DNA of 64,000 nt from Sapria himalayana (taxonomy: Eukaryota > Streptophyta > Magnoliopsida > Malpighiales > Rafflesiaceae). A program made the translations under genes and the position numbers. The notes beneath the pieces were generated by a model, which searched no databases, had not been told where the DNA came from, and saw only the letters and a program-made list of their open reading frames with translations. Shown one piece after another: positions 36,500 through 50,500 of the stretch. Location of the stretch: NCBI GenBank assembly GCA_029783825.1, contig JAREIK010000501.1:76166-140165 (forward strand), in the 5' to 3' direction. How positions within the stretch are numbered: position 1 is the stretch's first letter; the number at the start of each line of letters is the position of its first letter.

Positions 36500-37907
36500 G
36501 GTAATCTAAAACATATGCAGAAATTAGTATCATATTTAAAGTTTATTTAATTAGGGCTTTTATTATATGATCCTCCCACTAAATTATTTGGTTGAAAACA
36601 ATCCCTCAATTTTCTCGTTAAATTAATCCTTTAGTGGGCCAAAGATCCATATTTGACCTTGTATTGAGTTACCTTTGGCTAAACGCCCAAAATTCAGCTA
36701 TTTAGGTAGGTAACATTTACCAATTACATCTAATAGAACACTTGGATAATTAGGTGAATAATATATTTTGTTCTTAGCCCATCTTATGGTGCATCTCCTA
36801 ATTTTATGGTTCTAAGTTCTCAATCTAATTGAGATAACTTAGTTAAGTCTCACCCAAAGTTCAATAGGTTGGATTTCACAATTATCCTATCGTACTCTAC
36901 CGAGATAAATAAAAATACTTCACTTCGGCAAACCTATCTAATATTGATCGAGGTAGTAATGAGTATCAAACTTTGGTTGGCATCTTTTATTGACTTAATT
37001 TTTAATTTTGAGGGATATCTTTAATTGTTTAGTAAAACAATGAATTTAACATGCATCACATACATTTAAATATGTTTGTATTTATTTTACTAGGCTAGTT
37101 GTATAACAACATATATTGCACAAACACAAAATAAACATGACATGATTATGACCCGAACTTAAATGATTTTCTCAATCTAAAGAGAAAATTGAAATGTCAA
37201 CCCAAAGGTATTACATCTTATCCAAGTGCTTCCTTTGTTGTCTTATGTTGTTTGTTGCTTTCTCTTTTAAAATAACTTTCTAATCTAATACTATTCTAAT
37301 CATATATTACATATCTAGAAGAAAATCTCAAGTTATATTTGAGGGGAATTAAATGAGAAAAGAATTTTATAACTTGAATTGTAGATTAAAAGGCAAAACA
37401 TACATCTAACATCACTTTATCATGATTATAATTAATCATTTATGGGGCATTCAAATTTTGGGGTCCTCGGGGCATCATCCCTAGTAGGGTCAAGGGGCAT
37501 CGTCACTTAACCAAAACAAAATTGATTTATAAAATTGATTTGTGACTTTAATCAAATCACAATTTCATCTATAAAATTTTTTAACATTTAAATATCTCCT
37601 TATAATAATTAAATTAATCTATAATCACTTATCTATAATCACAATTTCATCTATTATATTAATTCATGGATGTAATCATACAACACTCTTGTTTATCATA
37701 TATGATACAATTTAGTATTCATATTAATCAAATTAACATGAACAAGTTACAAACAATATTATTTAATCATATTAAACATATTGATATTATTGATCTGTTT
37801 CATGCATGATTAATCAAAATGCTCATAAATCATTTGTATAATCATGATAATATGTTTGTTCATATAAAATATAAACAGATATATAAAACAATCTAATCGA
37901 TTCGCAA
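36500..37907 (-). other. Copia 5' leader between primer-binding site and gag
   Basis: About 1.4 kb without coding blocks separates the primer-binding site from the gag start. Such a long, probably spliced leader occurs in some plant copia lineages. No second gene is visible on either strand. Confidence 0.5.
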
Positions 37908-37923
37908 CCTCCCTCTACTACCA
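37908..37923 (-). other. Primer-binding site (tRNA-Met type), diverged
   Basis: The minus strand reads TGGTAGTAGAGGGAGG one base after the LTR end CACAACA. The expected copia site is TGGTATCAGAGC. Confidence 0.6.
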
Positions 37924-37924
37924 T

Positions 37925-39566
37925 TGTTGTGGTTCAAATAAATTTCCTATTAGAGTTTTATAGTTGACTAGAAACATACAAATGTTCCAAGTAAATACAA
38001 TTAAATGTTGGATAAGAATGTTACCTATTGTAGCAAAAAATTAAACTTTTGATTTGAATGGTTTCGTCTAATTCTAGCATAGTCATGTGTTCGTGCCTCT
38101 ACCAGTATCCACATAAACATATCTTTGTTATATATATTTTTTCATTTTGTATCTATCACAATTAATATAAACTTTTGTTTTTTCACCAACCTTTCTAAAA
38201 GGATGTGTCATTAACTAAAAAGATGTGTCATTAATAAAACATTTTCATTTTTCACACACCTTTCTAAAAGGATGTGTCATCAATGAAACCATTTGGTTTT
38301 TCACACACCTTTCTAAAAGGATGCTTCATTAATTAAACCATTTGGTTTATTACACATCTTTCTAAAATAATGTGTCATTAATGAACTTTTTAGCTTTTCA
38401 TATACCTTTCTAAAAGGATGTGTCATTAATGAAAATGATGTGTCATTAATTAAAATGATGTGTCTTAAATGACACATCATTCTAAAAGTGAGAAATGTGG
38501 GCTTTAAGTTTGTGCCCTTTTTAAAGGTCCAAACATTTATTATTTGGACTACACTTTTTAGTCAAATTAGCTTAAGATCTGAAATGAATTTCAGACTTAA
38601 AATTATCCCTAGTTTATTTTAGTCTAACTAAAATAAAATAATTTTCAAATATATATATGTTTTTATGTGTGTAACCCAATAGGTTCTCGTAATATTAGTA
38701 GTGACTTTAAAATCTCATTTTAAAGAAACAAGCAATGAACATCATTTAGCAATACATCATTGCTAACCAAATGATGAAAATATAATATATTCAACTTAAG
38801 CTAATTTCATGACTTATTTGATTATAAGATTTAGTTCTTTTGTCAATGATATCTAGTTTATATATGAGGCATGGATAATGTCATCCTCACATCAATCTAT
38901 ATGTTTCTTTATCATTGAGTAGACTAAGTTAAAAAGATAAGTTTAATATCTCATATTGACTTATTTCAGCATGACCATGCATTTTAGTAGTCCTACTCAA
39001 TCAAGAGGCCAACTGATATCACTTCTGTTATTTAAATGAGAAAATTCTATCTACATAAATCATATTCCACTGCATAATTTATTATATACATATTAAAAAA
39101 TTTATAACCATTCTTGTTATAGGTGGCATCTACTAAATCTAAAGAATACAACTTCTTAAGTAGACCACCAAAGTGACTTCAGGTCAAAAGATAATTTATA
39201 GTAATAGTCACGAGGAAAATGTTTAAGACACTTAAATAACAATCCTTGCAATATTCTTATTGCGGGTTAGTTCAGTATATGTTCTCCAACATATACTCGT
39301 GTTTTAACTTAATATCTCATATTAGTTAACCTACATGCTAGTCTTAATGTATTAATATTTTTTTTGATTATTAATACTTGACTAGGGAAAATTTAGAGTT
39401 ATTTTCGATAGAATATATCACTCTAGGGAAATATTATATTCATCTAATATTTGCAATGATCTAAAAAATATAATGAATATAAAATGATTCTTTTATAGAT
39501 ATAAGATAAGATACAAAAGTCCCAAAGGAATCATTTAATGATTGAATTTTAGTGGATACTCTAACA
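37925..39566 (-). repeat. 5' LTR of the copia element (1642 bp)
   Basis: In minus orientation it begins TGTTAGAGTATCCACTAAAA and ends GAACCACAACA, with TG...CA ends typical of copia LTRs. Only this LTR is present; the partner would lie beyond the CACTA insertion. It contains a 49-bp repeat array. Confidence 0.8.
38190..38470. repeat. 49-bp tandem repeats in the copia LTR
   Basis: The near-palindrome CCTTTCTAAAAGG plus ATGTGTCATTAATGAA recurs. CTTTCTAAAA starts at 38191, 38260, 38309, 38358 and 38406 (spacings 69, 49, 49 and 48), followed by extra ATGTGTCATTAA copies up to about 38470. Confidence 0.9.
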
Positions 39567-40873
39567 TATCTATTCATCTATCAATCAATTTATATAATGA
39601 TTGACTTTCTATTTATAATTTAATTTGATGATATATCTATCAAACTATCTGTCTGTCTGTTTATTTATGTATCTGAGTATTTATTTATCTATCTATCTGA
39701 CTATATGTTTATTTGTCTAATAATCTTTCTATTTAACTAACTAACTAACTATCTGTCTATCTGTCTATCTATCTTCTATCTATCTATCTATCTGTCTGTC
39801 TATCTATCTAACTATCTATCTATATATCTATCAATCTGTCTATCTATCTATCTATATATCTATCTACCTATCTATCAATCATTCTGTCGATATGTATATC
39901 AATGTTTCTCTTTATCGGTCTATCAGTCTATTAGTCTATTAGTACACTAGTCTATCTATCATTTATATATCTTTCTATCTATTTTACTATCTATCTATCT
40001 ATATTTTTAACTATTTATCATCCTATCTATTTATATATATATATATATCTATCTATCTATTATATGTTTTTTTGTCTATATGTATATATGTCTATCTATT
40101 TATCTATCTATATGTCTCTTTATCTGGCTAACTATCTAACTATCTATATCTCTTTCTAACTATCTGTGTATATTATGAGTATCTACTTATATGTCTATCT
40201 GCCTATCTTTCTATCTATCAATCTATTTATTTGTCTATCTGTCTTTCTATCTATCTATCCATCTATATTTGTATCTATATATCTACCTATCTGTCTATCT
40301 ATTATTTGTCTGTATGTCTATATGACTATATGACTATCTTAATATCTTTTTATCTATCTATATATGTCTGACCATCTCTCTATTTGTCTATCTATGTATT
40401 TGCCTATTTATTTATTTATTTTTCAATCTATCTGTATATCTATTTATCTCTATCTATCTATTTGTATATTTGTTTATCTATATAATTTACTAGTTATATA
40501 TCTATTTATCTCTATATCTATTTTTCTATCTATCTATTTTCAATCTATATATTTGTCTATTTATCTATATGTCTATCTATCTATTTGTCTATCTATCTAT
40601 CTATCAATTATCTATTTGTCAAAATACATTTCTGTCTATCGAACTCTATCTATCTATCTATCAGTCTATGAGTATATTAGTCTATTAGTCTATCTATCTA
40701 TCTATCTATATGTTTATTTGTTTATCTATCTATATGTCTATCAGATTTATCTGTCTATCTATCTATCTATCTATCTATATGTCTGTCTTTCTATTATATA
40801 TATCTATCTATCCATTTATCTATCATTAGTCTATCTGTATATCTATCTATCTATCTATTTGTCTTTCTATCAT

Positions 40874-40916
<43 letters not shown>

Positions 40917-41825
40917 ATATATCTATATGTCTATCTCTTTATAAGTTTATTAGTCAATTAGTTTATTAGTCTATGTATCTATCTAGTAATCTATCCATTT
41001 GTCTATATGTTTATTATTCTATGTGTCTATATGTCTATCTATTTATATTTATATTTATATATTTATCTATATCTTTATTTCTATCATTTTATCTATCTAT
41101 CTATTAATCTATCTATCAGTTTATGTGCCTATATGCCTATCTATTTATCTGCCTATCTATCTATTTATTGATCTATCTATATATCTCTCTATCTATATTT
41201 CTATATGTATATCTTTCTGTCTATCTATCAATATATCTATTTTTTATGTCTATTTCTCTACATATCTATCTATCTATGTGTCTATCTATATATTTGTCTG
41301 TATATTTATCTATCTATCATTCTATTTGTCAATCTATCTATCTATATTTTTAGTGATCTGTCTATTTGTCAATATGTATATTTATCCACCTATCTTTTTT
41401 TCTATTAGTCTAAATATCTATATATCTATCTGCCTATCTATCAAAATAACTATATTTCTATTTATCTATATATTTATCCCTCTATCTATCTTTTAGTCTA
41501 TCAATCTATTAGTCATTTTTGTTTATCTTCTATCTATTTATCTATCTATCTATCTATCTATCTATCTGTCTTTCTGTCTTTCAGTATATCAATTTATTTG
41601 TATACCAATATATCTATCAATTTGTGAATGTGTCAGTCTATCTATCTATCTGCCTATTTTTTTTATGTCAACTTGTCTATCTATATATTTGCCTATCTCT
41701 TAATCTAACTATCTTTTTATCTGTATATCTATCTTTTTATCTATCTGTCTATTTGTCTATCTTTCTATCATTCTATCTATTTATTTATCTATCTATCTAC
41801 CAATCTATCTATCTATTTATCTATC

Positions 41826-41858
<33 letters not shown>

Positions 41859-42357
41859 ATATCTATTTATCTAGCTATATATCTGTCTATTTATCAATCT
41901 AAATGGCCCATCTTTTTATATGTCTATCTATCTTTGTCTATCTGTCTACTTGTATATCTATCTATTTCTCTATTTGTAAATCTTTTTATATGTCTATCTC
42001 TATATCTATTTATCATTATCATTCTATTTGTATATTTTTATTTATGTTTAAATGTTTATCTGTAAAAATATTTTTCTATATATCTGTCTATTTGTCTTTA
42101 TTCAATCTATATATATATTATGTATCTATTAGTTTATCTATCTAACTCTCTATCTCTTTATTAATCGGTCTGTCTATCTCTTTATCTATCTATCTTTCTA
42201 TCTATCTATTTTTATATTTGTAAATATGCCTTTCTATCAATCAATATCACTATTTATCTATCAGTCTATGAGAATTTTAGTATATCAGCTTATCTATCTC
42301 TCTATCTATCTATTTATCTATCTATCTCTATGTTTCTCTATGTATCTATATATATGT

Positions 42358-42391
<34 letters not shown>

Positions 42392-42507
42392 CTATCTATC
42401 TATCTATTTATCTGTCTATTCATCTATATATCTATCTATCCTTCAATCTTTCAATATAACTATATATTGTTTTATTATTTATGTATATATATATATTATT
42501 GTCTATT

Positions 42508-42538
<31 letters not shown>

Positions 42539-42835
42539 CTATTTATGTGGATATTTATCTTTTTGGTTATCGATCTATCTTTCTATAAGTCGATGAGTCT
42601 ATTAGTGTATAAGTTAATGTAACTATCAATCTATTTATTTGTCTATATGTCTATCTATCTATCTATATTTTGATATATTTATTTTTCTATATGTATATCT
42701 ATCTATTTAACTATCTTTCTATCTCTCTATCTATATATATGTCTATCTAGCTATCTATCAATCTATCTGAATATCTATCGATTTGTCTATTTTTCAATGA
42801 ATGAATCAATCAATCAATCAATCTGTCTGTCTATC

Positions 42836-42878
<43 letters not shown>

Positions 42879-43639
42879 CTATCTGTTTATCTATCCATCT
42901 ATCTATCTATTTTTCTATCTATTCGTCTATATGTATATTTATCTTTATGTTAATCTATCTATCTAATTATATGTATAATTGTCTATCTATCTATCTATTT
43001 GTCAATCTATCTATCTATATATCTGTCCATTTGTCTCTTTGTCAATGTGTCTATATATTTATGTGTCCATATTTCATCTATTTAACTATCTATATATCTA
43101 TATATCAATTTGTTAATTTATTTATCAAACATTCTATCTCCATATCCATCTATTTGTTTATCAGCCTATTAGTCATATCTGTCTATATATCTATCTATCT
43201 ATATATCTATCTTTCTTTCTTTCTAGCTATCTATATATCTCTTTATATGTATATTTGTATATCTATCTATCTGTCTATGTGTCTATATATCTGTCTATAT
43301 ATCTGTTTATTTGTCTATCTATCTATCTATTTATTTTTCTATATATCAATTTATCAATCTTTTTATCTATTTATTTGTCTATTTGTCTATCTATCTATCT
43401 ATTATTCTGTCAATCTATTAGTCTATTTGTCTGCCTATCTTTTTGCATAGCTATATATTTATATATATAACTGTCTATCTATATATTTTTATATCTATTT
43501 ACCTATCTATCTCTCTACCTCTCTATCTTTATACCTATCTACTTATTTATTTATGTATATATCTATATATATCACTATATTTTTATATCTATCAATATAT
43601 CTTCCTATATATCTATATATATTTCTATCTATATATCTA

Positions 43640-44940
43640 TTAATCTATTTGTCTATCTATCTATTTTTCAAATCTATCTATTACTCTATCTATCTATCTA
43701 TATGTCTATCTATCTATTTGTCAAATCTATCTATTACTCTATCTGTCTATCTATCTATCTATATGTCTATGTCTCAATATCTATATGTGTCTATCTATCT
43801 ATGTGCCTATCTATCAATCTATCAATTTATCTATCTATCTATTTATATTTATATCTATTTGTCCATCTTTCGAACTATCTAACTATCATATCTATCTATT
43901 TATGTTTCTAGCTATATGTTTATCTTTCTAACTATCTAACTATCATATATATCTATCTAACTCTCTATCTATCTAACTATCTAACAATCATTCTATCAAT
44001 GTAGCTATCTTAAAGTCTATTAGTATATCAATCTATCAATCTATCAATCTATTAATCTATCAATCTACTTATCTATTTTCTTTCAATCAATCTTACAATG
44101 AATCAGTCTATCTATCTATCTATCTATCTATCTTTGTATCTGTCTAAAAACCTATCTGTCTATTTTTCTATTTCTATACCTTTCTATATATCTATTTGTC
44201 CATCTATTTATCTATTTATTCATCAATCTATCAATCTGTATATCTATATATCTATCTATCCATCTATATGTTTACCTATCTTTCTATCAATCAATCAATC
44301 TATATGGCTATTTATATATCTATCTACATATCTATCTCTCTATCTATCTATCTTTATATCTATCTACTTATTTATTTATGTATATGTGTGTGTGTGTGTG
44401 TGTGTGTATCTCTCTCTCTCAATTTTTTTATCTATCAATATATCTACCTATCTATCTATATGTATTTCTATCTATATGTCTATTAATCTATTTGTCTATC
44501 TATCTATTTGTCAAATCTATATTTTACTCTATTTGTCTATCTATCTGTCTGTCTGTCTATATGTATTTGTGTCTATCTACCTATGTGACTATCTATCAAT
44601 CTATCAATTTTTCTATCTATCTATTTATCTTAATATCTATATGTCTATCTTTCTAACAATCTAACTATCATATCTATCAATTTATCTTTCTATCTATATG
44701 CCTTTCTTCTTAACTATATAGCTGTCATATATCTATCTACCTTTCTATTTATCTAACTATCTAATAATCAATCTATGTATCTATCTTAATGTCTATTTGT
44801 ATATCAATCAATATATCTATCTATCTACCTGTCTATTTGTCTTTCTATTAATCTATAAATGAATCAATCTATCAATATATTTATCTTTCTATCTGTCTAA
44901 AAATCTATATGTTTATTTGTCTATCTCTATACCTTTCTAT
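43640..44940 (+). repeat. Higher-order duplication inside the GATA array
   Basis: 43640-44185 and about 44480-44935 share the same series of non-canonical landmarks in the same order: TTGTCAAATCTAT (43719 and 44509), CTATCATATCTATC, TCAATGTAGC/TCTATGTATC, then TGAATCA, CTGTCTAAAAA and CTATACCTTTCTAT (44174 and 44926). The spacing is 752-790 bp. A 52-bp duplication around TCAAATCTATCTATTACTC is nested at 43667 and 43719. Confidence 0.8.
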
Positions 44941-45936
44941 CTATCTATCAATCTATTTATCCATCTATCTATCAATTTATATATCTATCTATCAATCTAT
45001 CTATCTATATTTTTATTTATCAATCAATCAATCTATCTATCTATCTATATGTTTATCAATATATCGATCTATCTATCTACAAAACAAAGTATCTATTTAT
45101 CTATCTATCTAATTATTTATCTATCTATCATTCTATGAATCAATCAATCAATCAATATATCTATCTATCTACCTATCTACCTATCTACCTATCTACCTAT
45201 TTGACTATATTTTAATCTATATATCAAACAATCAATCTATATATTTGTATATCTACCTATTTTTTTATTTTTCTATATATCTATTTTTTATCTATTTATC
45301 AATATTTTTGGCTCTTTATTTATATATTTGTCTATCTATCTATCTATCTGTCTTTCTAACTATCTATCTATGTATCTTTCTTTCTTTGGGTTTATCTGTT
45401 TATATATCTACCATCTATCTTTTTATCTATCTATTTGTCTATATATCTCTATATCTATCTAATTGTCTATATATATATATACATATCTGTCTATTTGTCT
45501 GTCTATCTATCAATCTATCAATATTCTATGTGTTTTTCTATCTATCTATATATCTATCTATTTGTCTATATGTATATCTATCTATATATCTATCTATTTA
45601 TATGTCTTTCTAGCAATCTATCTATCTACATATCTATCTATCTATTTCCCTATTTGTCTATTTTTCTATGAATATGTCTGTCTATCTATCTATCTATTTA
45701 TCTACTTGTCTATCTATTTATCTATTTATTTTATATCTATTTATCTCTATCTGTCTATTAGTCTTCTATTTATCTATATATATGACTATCTATATGTATT
45801 TATCTTTCTTTGTTTACATGTCTATATATCAATCTATATATATGTCTATGTTTCTATATGGGTATCTCTCTATCTAGCTATAGGTCTATCTGATTATCTA
45901 TATATGTACCTATTTGTCTATCTATCTATCTATGTG

Positions 45937-45953
45937 AATGTCAAACTATCTAT
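45937..45953. repeat. LINE target-site duplication, left copy
   Basis: AATGTCAAACTATCTAT, 17 bp, is identical to 52819-52835 and lies directly outside the LINE poly(T) end. Confidence 0.9.
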
Positions 45954-47539
45954 TTTTTTAGAAAGTATTTATTAATTATAACCCTCTCTTTTGGCGGAAG
46001 AATACCATTGTTACAATCTAACATCTACCCATGACCCTCTTACACCCATTGTAGAATTAAAAAAAAAAGAAAAACACTAAGTTTACATCAATCTAGAAAT
46101 GTATAAATCTATTAGAAGTATGTTTGTGGGATTCATGTATTCTTTTCTTTGAGCTTTCATGGGTTTTAATTCTTCTTTCTAACTGGTCATGGATAGCTTT
46201 ATGATGAATACTTTATGATGCTTTTTTCCATTCTTTCCAAAGGTGTATCATTACTTGTCATGCATCTTTCTATAATAGTCCATGCCTCTTTAATGAGGTG
46301 TGGGGCGTAATCTTTAAGTCTTCATGCTTAAATTCTACAGCCTCTTCAATGTCTCCCGCCTTGATTATAGCAATCTTCTTCTTTTGAATTAAACTTTCTG
46401 CCCATCATGAGACTGCTCCCTTTCTAATCATCTTTGAGCTCATATTTGGCATATCCTTCTAAGTGTGTGAGTTGATTGTTACAGAGCAAAGGCTTTTGGT
46501 TTTTTAATTTTTGCTTTACCTACAATCTCTCTAGCCTGCATAAAACTAAATGCATTATATCCGCGTAATATAGAAGCCCATTTACCCACCTAACCCTTCA
46601 TATTCCAATAATCAGAGGAGACTTTTTATTTCTCCTTGCTTGCGATGTTAAATTATCCTGTTGTTGGCCTTTATGCTATCCACAACAATTTCTGAATCCA
46701 TTCTATCTTTTTGAGCTGAAAAAATATTCATTGCCTAGCTTTGCCCTCTTCCATTCTTTATGCTCCTTGATCATATTTTATCCTACTCTTACATTACTTT
46801 ACATAGACTCTATACACATTACACTTACAGAATTCCAGCAACTTTTCTAAAATAACACAATAGACACTTAAATTTAAAGTAACACAGACTTGTAAACTTA
46901 CAAACTTCCAGTAACAGACTCCATAAACATATTAGAGAAAACTGAAATTAGGATTCAGCAGGCACTTTCTGTCTTCTGTCCAGCTTTGCATCTTTTTCCT
47001 GCACTTCCTGCAAAAAAGATATACCTACCTATATATACACTACCCTATTCTTAAAGACCCCACCCAATAATAATCCTTCTAGTTAACCCTGAGTTGCTTC
47101 TTCCATTACAGACTGTACAACAGAGAAAGAACCAGAATGCATACCATAAATACAACCTTACCTTCTGTCCAACTTTGTTTTAAAATCTTTAGCCTATCTG
47201 CAAAAAAGAAAGACTACATTCCAATTGAAAAACCCCTTTTCCCAATCTCCCCTTCCTAATCATATATTCTCGTTTAGTGGATCTTCCCCAGAAGCTACTT
47301 TACATGTAAAACAGAAACTTTGCAGATATCTTAATAAAAAACTTTTCTTACCCTTTTATCACTCTATAATTAAATTCCACCTTGAAATAGGTTCACCCCT
47401 CAGGACTAAGGTGATTCTTTATAGGAAATGGTTGGTGAAACTGGAAATAGCATTTACTTTATATGATAAAATTTTCAAACATAATTTTTGATTTTCCTAA
47501 TATAAGGAGTGCCTTTGCTGTCTAATTTTAATATCCCCA

Positions 47540-50500
47540 TATGCTTCTTTGGTAAAATATTTTTATCATATTCTTGATTCCCTTTTTTTTTGCCTCCTTG
47601 GCTAATCCATCTGCTAGAGCATTAGCTTCTCTAAAGATGTGATTTATAGAATAATCTATTGTATTTAATTCCTGTAGTATTTCTTCTATCTCATTCTCAT
47701 ATTTCCATAAAATTGTTTTTTGATTAATTAAGCTTACTAGTATTATTGAATCTAATTGAATTTCTATAGCTTTGATAGACAATTGTTTACATAATCTTAA
47801 CCCCTCTCTTAAAGCTAAAATCTCAGCATGTAATACTGATTAAGCTAGGAACCTCCTTGTCAAGGCTAAAAATAGTTTTCCTTCTGAATTTCTTATCGAT
47901 CCCCCCCCCCTCCTGCAGCTACTATGTCTCTGTCAAAGCTTCCGTCTGTGTTTAGAGCTACTCTTTCTTTTGTGGGTTTATCCCATTTTATACTTATAAA
48001 TTTAAAATGTTTTGACTGTTTTTTTTTAAGTTCCAATAAGTCTTTATATCTTTATCTAAATTTGTGTCTTGTTATATAAAAGGGTTAGTTTCAGAAATTT
48101 TTCATGTTTCTTCTCTTATATCCTTCCAGATATCTTCTATTATCATTTTGTGGCCTTCAAATCTACTTTTGTTTCCAGCCTTCCAAATACACCAAATTGC
48201 TATTAGTGGTACATTGGTTTTAATCCATTTCTGAGCCGGACTTGAGACTTTTTGCTTATGCCATTTCTACAATCTACTTTTTATGGTAAGATATTCATAT
48301 TTTATTTGAAATTCTTCTCCTAATTTCTTCTAGATTTCAAAAGCTATTTTCCCATTTGAAAATAGATGATCTAGCGTTTCCATCTCAGATTCACAACAGT
48401 CACACCTAGAAACTAACTGAATTCCTTTCTTTTTTAAATTAATGTCAATTGGGGTGATATTAGATAAAACTTTCCACATAAAAGTTTTAATTTTTTGTGG
48501 ATTTTCATTCTTCCAAACCCAATTAAATATATACTATTCTTCTTCCTTTTTTCTTATGGTATCTTTGATGATTTAAGAGAGAATGAACCTTCTGATATAA
48601 CTGTACATACCCATCCTTTTCTTGTAAGTTTAGAGTAATTCTCAACTAATTCTTTTTGTCTAAGCATTTGTATCCAAACTTGTGAACTCTTGCTTTTGTT
48701 TTTTACTTTATTAGTATCATTCTTGATGCAATACTTTGCCCGCATAAATTTAGACCATAAACTTTTACTTGTCTTTAGTCTCCACCAACTCTTGGTGGCC
48801 CCTGCTTTAGCTAAATCCGAAAGATTAACAAATCCTAATCTAGCTTCTTGAACAGGGAAGCATAGATCACTCCATTTTTTCCAATGGAGTTTATATTTAC
48901 CTTCTTTTTTACCCCACAGAAAATTAGCAAGTTCTCTTTCTATTTTTTTAATAAGCTTAATCGGTGGTTTGATAATCATAATGTTATGCATTAATGTGCT
49001 TTCTAAGACGTGTTTTTAAATGTTATTCTACCCCCTAGGCTTAAAAATTCTTCTTTCCATCCCGAAATTTTCTTTTTTATTTTAGTCACTAAAAATTCTA
49101 AGTATTCGGACTTGAGTTTACCTTCATAAACAGGGCAACCCAAATAAGTCATTTTGCCTTTTTTATGAGAAAAACCTGTAATTTTTTTTAATTCTATGAG
49201 TTAATACCAATGGAGCTTTGTTAGATATCATATATTGACATTTTCTATTATTTAATTTTTGACCAGTTTCTTCTTCTATGGTTTTTAACAACTTCATTAA
49301 ATTTTGTAATGATCTACTACCTCCATTAGTAAAGATCATTACATCATCTGCATATGCCAAGCAACAAACCAATAGAGTATTTTTAGGTTGCCTAAATAAA
49401 CCTATTAATCCTTTTAACCTTTTATCTTTATCATTAACTATTAAAAGTTCCAAATATATATTGAATAGTAAAGGGGAAAGAGGATCTCCTTGTCGCAATC
49501 CTCTAGTTGGGTTTATTTCTTCTCCTACTTTTCCATTAGTTATAACTCTAGCCCAAGTATTTGATAAACATCTATATATCAAATCTATCCATGTTTCAGA
49601 AAAACTCATTTTTTCTCATAATGAAACATTGCATGTTCCATTCAACTCTATCAAATACTTTGGATAGATCTAGTTTTATTATAACATTATGACCTCTAGT
49701 CTTTGTTCCTATTTCCCTGCACATCTCTTTTGCCAAACAAATATTTTCCATTATCAGTCTATCCTTCATGAAACATGTCTGTTCTATCGAAATAATTTTA
49801 GGCAGAAGATTGGTTAGTGTGTTTTGAAGTTTTTTTGCTAAAATTTTATTAACTTAATTACATAAATTTATTGGTCTAAAATCTTGACCTATTTGTGGGT
49901 TTTCTATTTTTGGAATAAGGACAATGTGAGAACTCCCCCACTTCTTTCCTATTTCCACCACACTGAGAATACTATTAATAGCCTTTTCTATATCTTTTTA
50001 AATTATATTCCAGCAATTTTGAAAGAAACGGCTATTCCATGCATCAGGTCCAGCTGCGCTATCCTTATTCATACTAAATATGGCCATTTTAATTTCTTCT
50101 TCTTCCGCATATTTAGTTAGCATATCATCATCTTCTGTTGTGATTTTATTTTCAATGTTATGTATCAATGTATTACCTATAAGCATCCTTTTTCCACTTA
50201 GTTGATTATTTAAAAACTTTATGAAATAATTTTAAATGTCTATATTTTTGTCCATCCATTTTCTTTCTTTATCTTTTATACCCCTAATTCTGTGTTTTTG
50301 CTGTTTTAATTTAACCATTTTTTGAAAGAATTTTGTGTTTTTGTCACCTTCTTTTAGCCATTTTATTTTAGCTTTTTATTTCTAGTATACTTCTTCCATT
50401 AAAATTTTAATTTAAGTTTCCCTTGTGCTTTGCTTAATGCACTTCTATTATTAGCGTTTTGATCTAATTTGAATTCTAATTCTTTTTTTAATAATAATTC

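Larger units (their letters stand above)
33943..39566 (-). mobile_element. Ty1/copia LTR retrotransposon, 3'-truncated by CACTA insertion
   Basis: In minus orientation the order is 5' LTR (37925-39566), primer-binding site, a leader of about 1.4 kb, gag, zinc knuckle, protease, integrase and RT. This is the copia order, in which integrase precedes RT. The RT frame ends abruptly at 33943, where the CACTA tip begins, so the rest of RT, RNase H and the 3' LTR are missing from this side. The LTR's outer edge abuts the TATC array directly (TATCT follows). This suggests the element landed in the array or at its edge. Confidence 0.85.
39567..45953. repeat. (TATC)n/(GATA)n array, left part
   Basis: About 6.4 kb is built almost wholly from TATC, TGTC, TTTC, TCAA and TATT tetramer variants, with (TA)n inserts at about 40873-40915, 42361-42390, 42512-42540 and 42840-42875. 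TGTC (GACA on the other strand) variants are common. The + strand lacks stops in the pure repeat, so all three frames run open as Ser-Ile-Tyr-Leu. On the minus strand GATAGATAGATA contains TAG in every frame. The open frames are therefore artefacts. The left border coincides with the copia LTR end. Confidence 0.97.

Noticed and set aside
40364..45975. Many long + strand open frames of Ser-Ile-Tyr-Leu repeats
   Set aside because: TATC repeats have no stop in any + frame and TAG in every minus frame. All three frames are open together, so these are by-products of the array.
47225..47491. 88-codon + strand open frame
   Set aside because: It lies in the LINE 3' untranslated part, and no motif or start context was found.
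49278..49667. 129-codon + strand open frame
   Set aside because: It is antisense to the LINE RT domain, whose minus-strand motifs are unmistakable.
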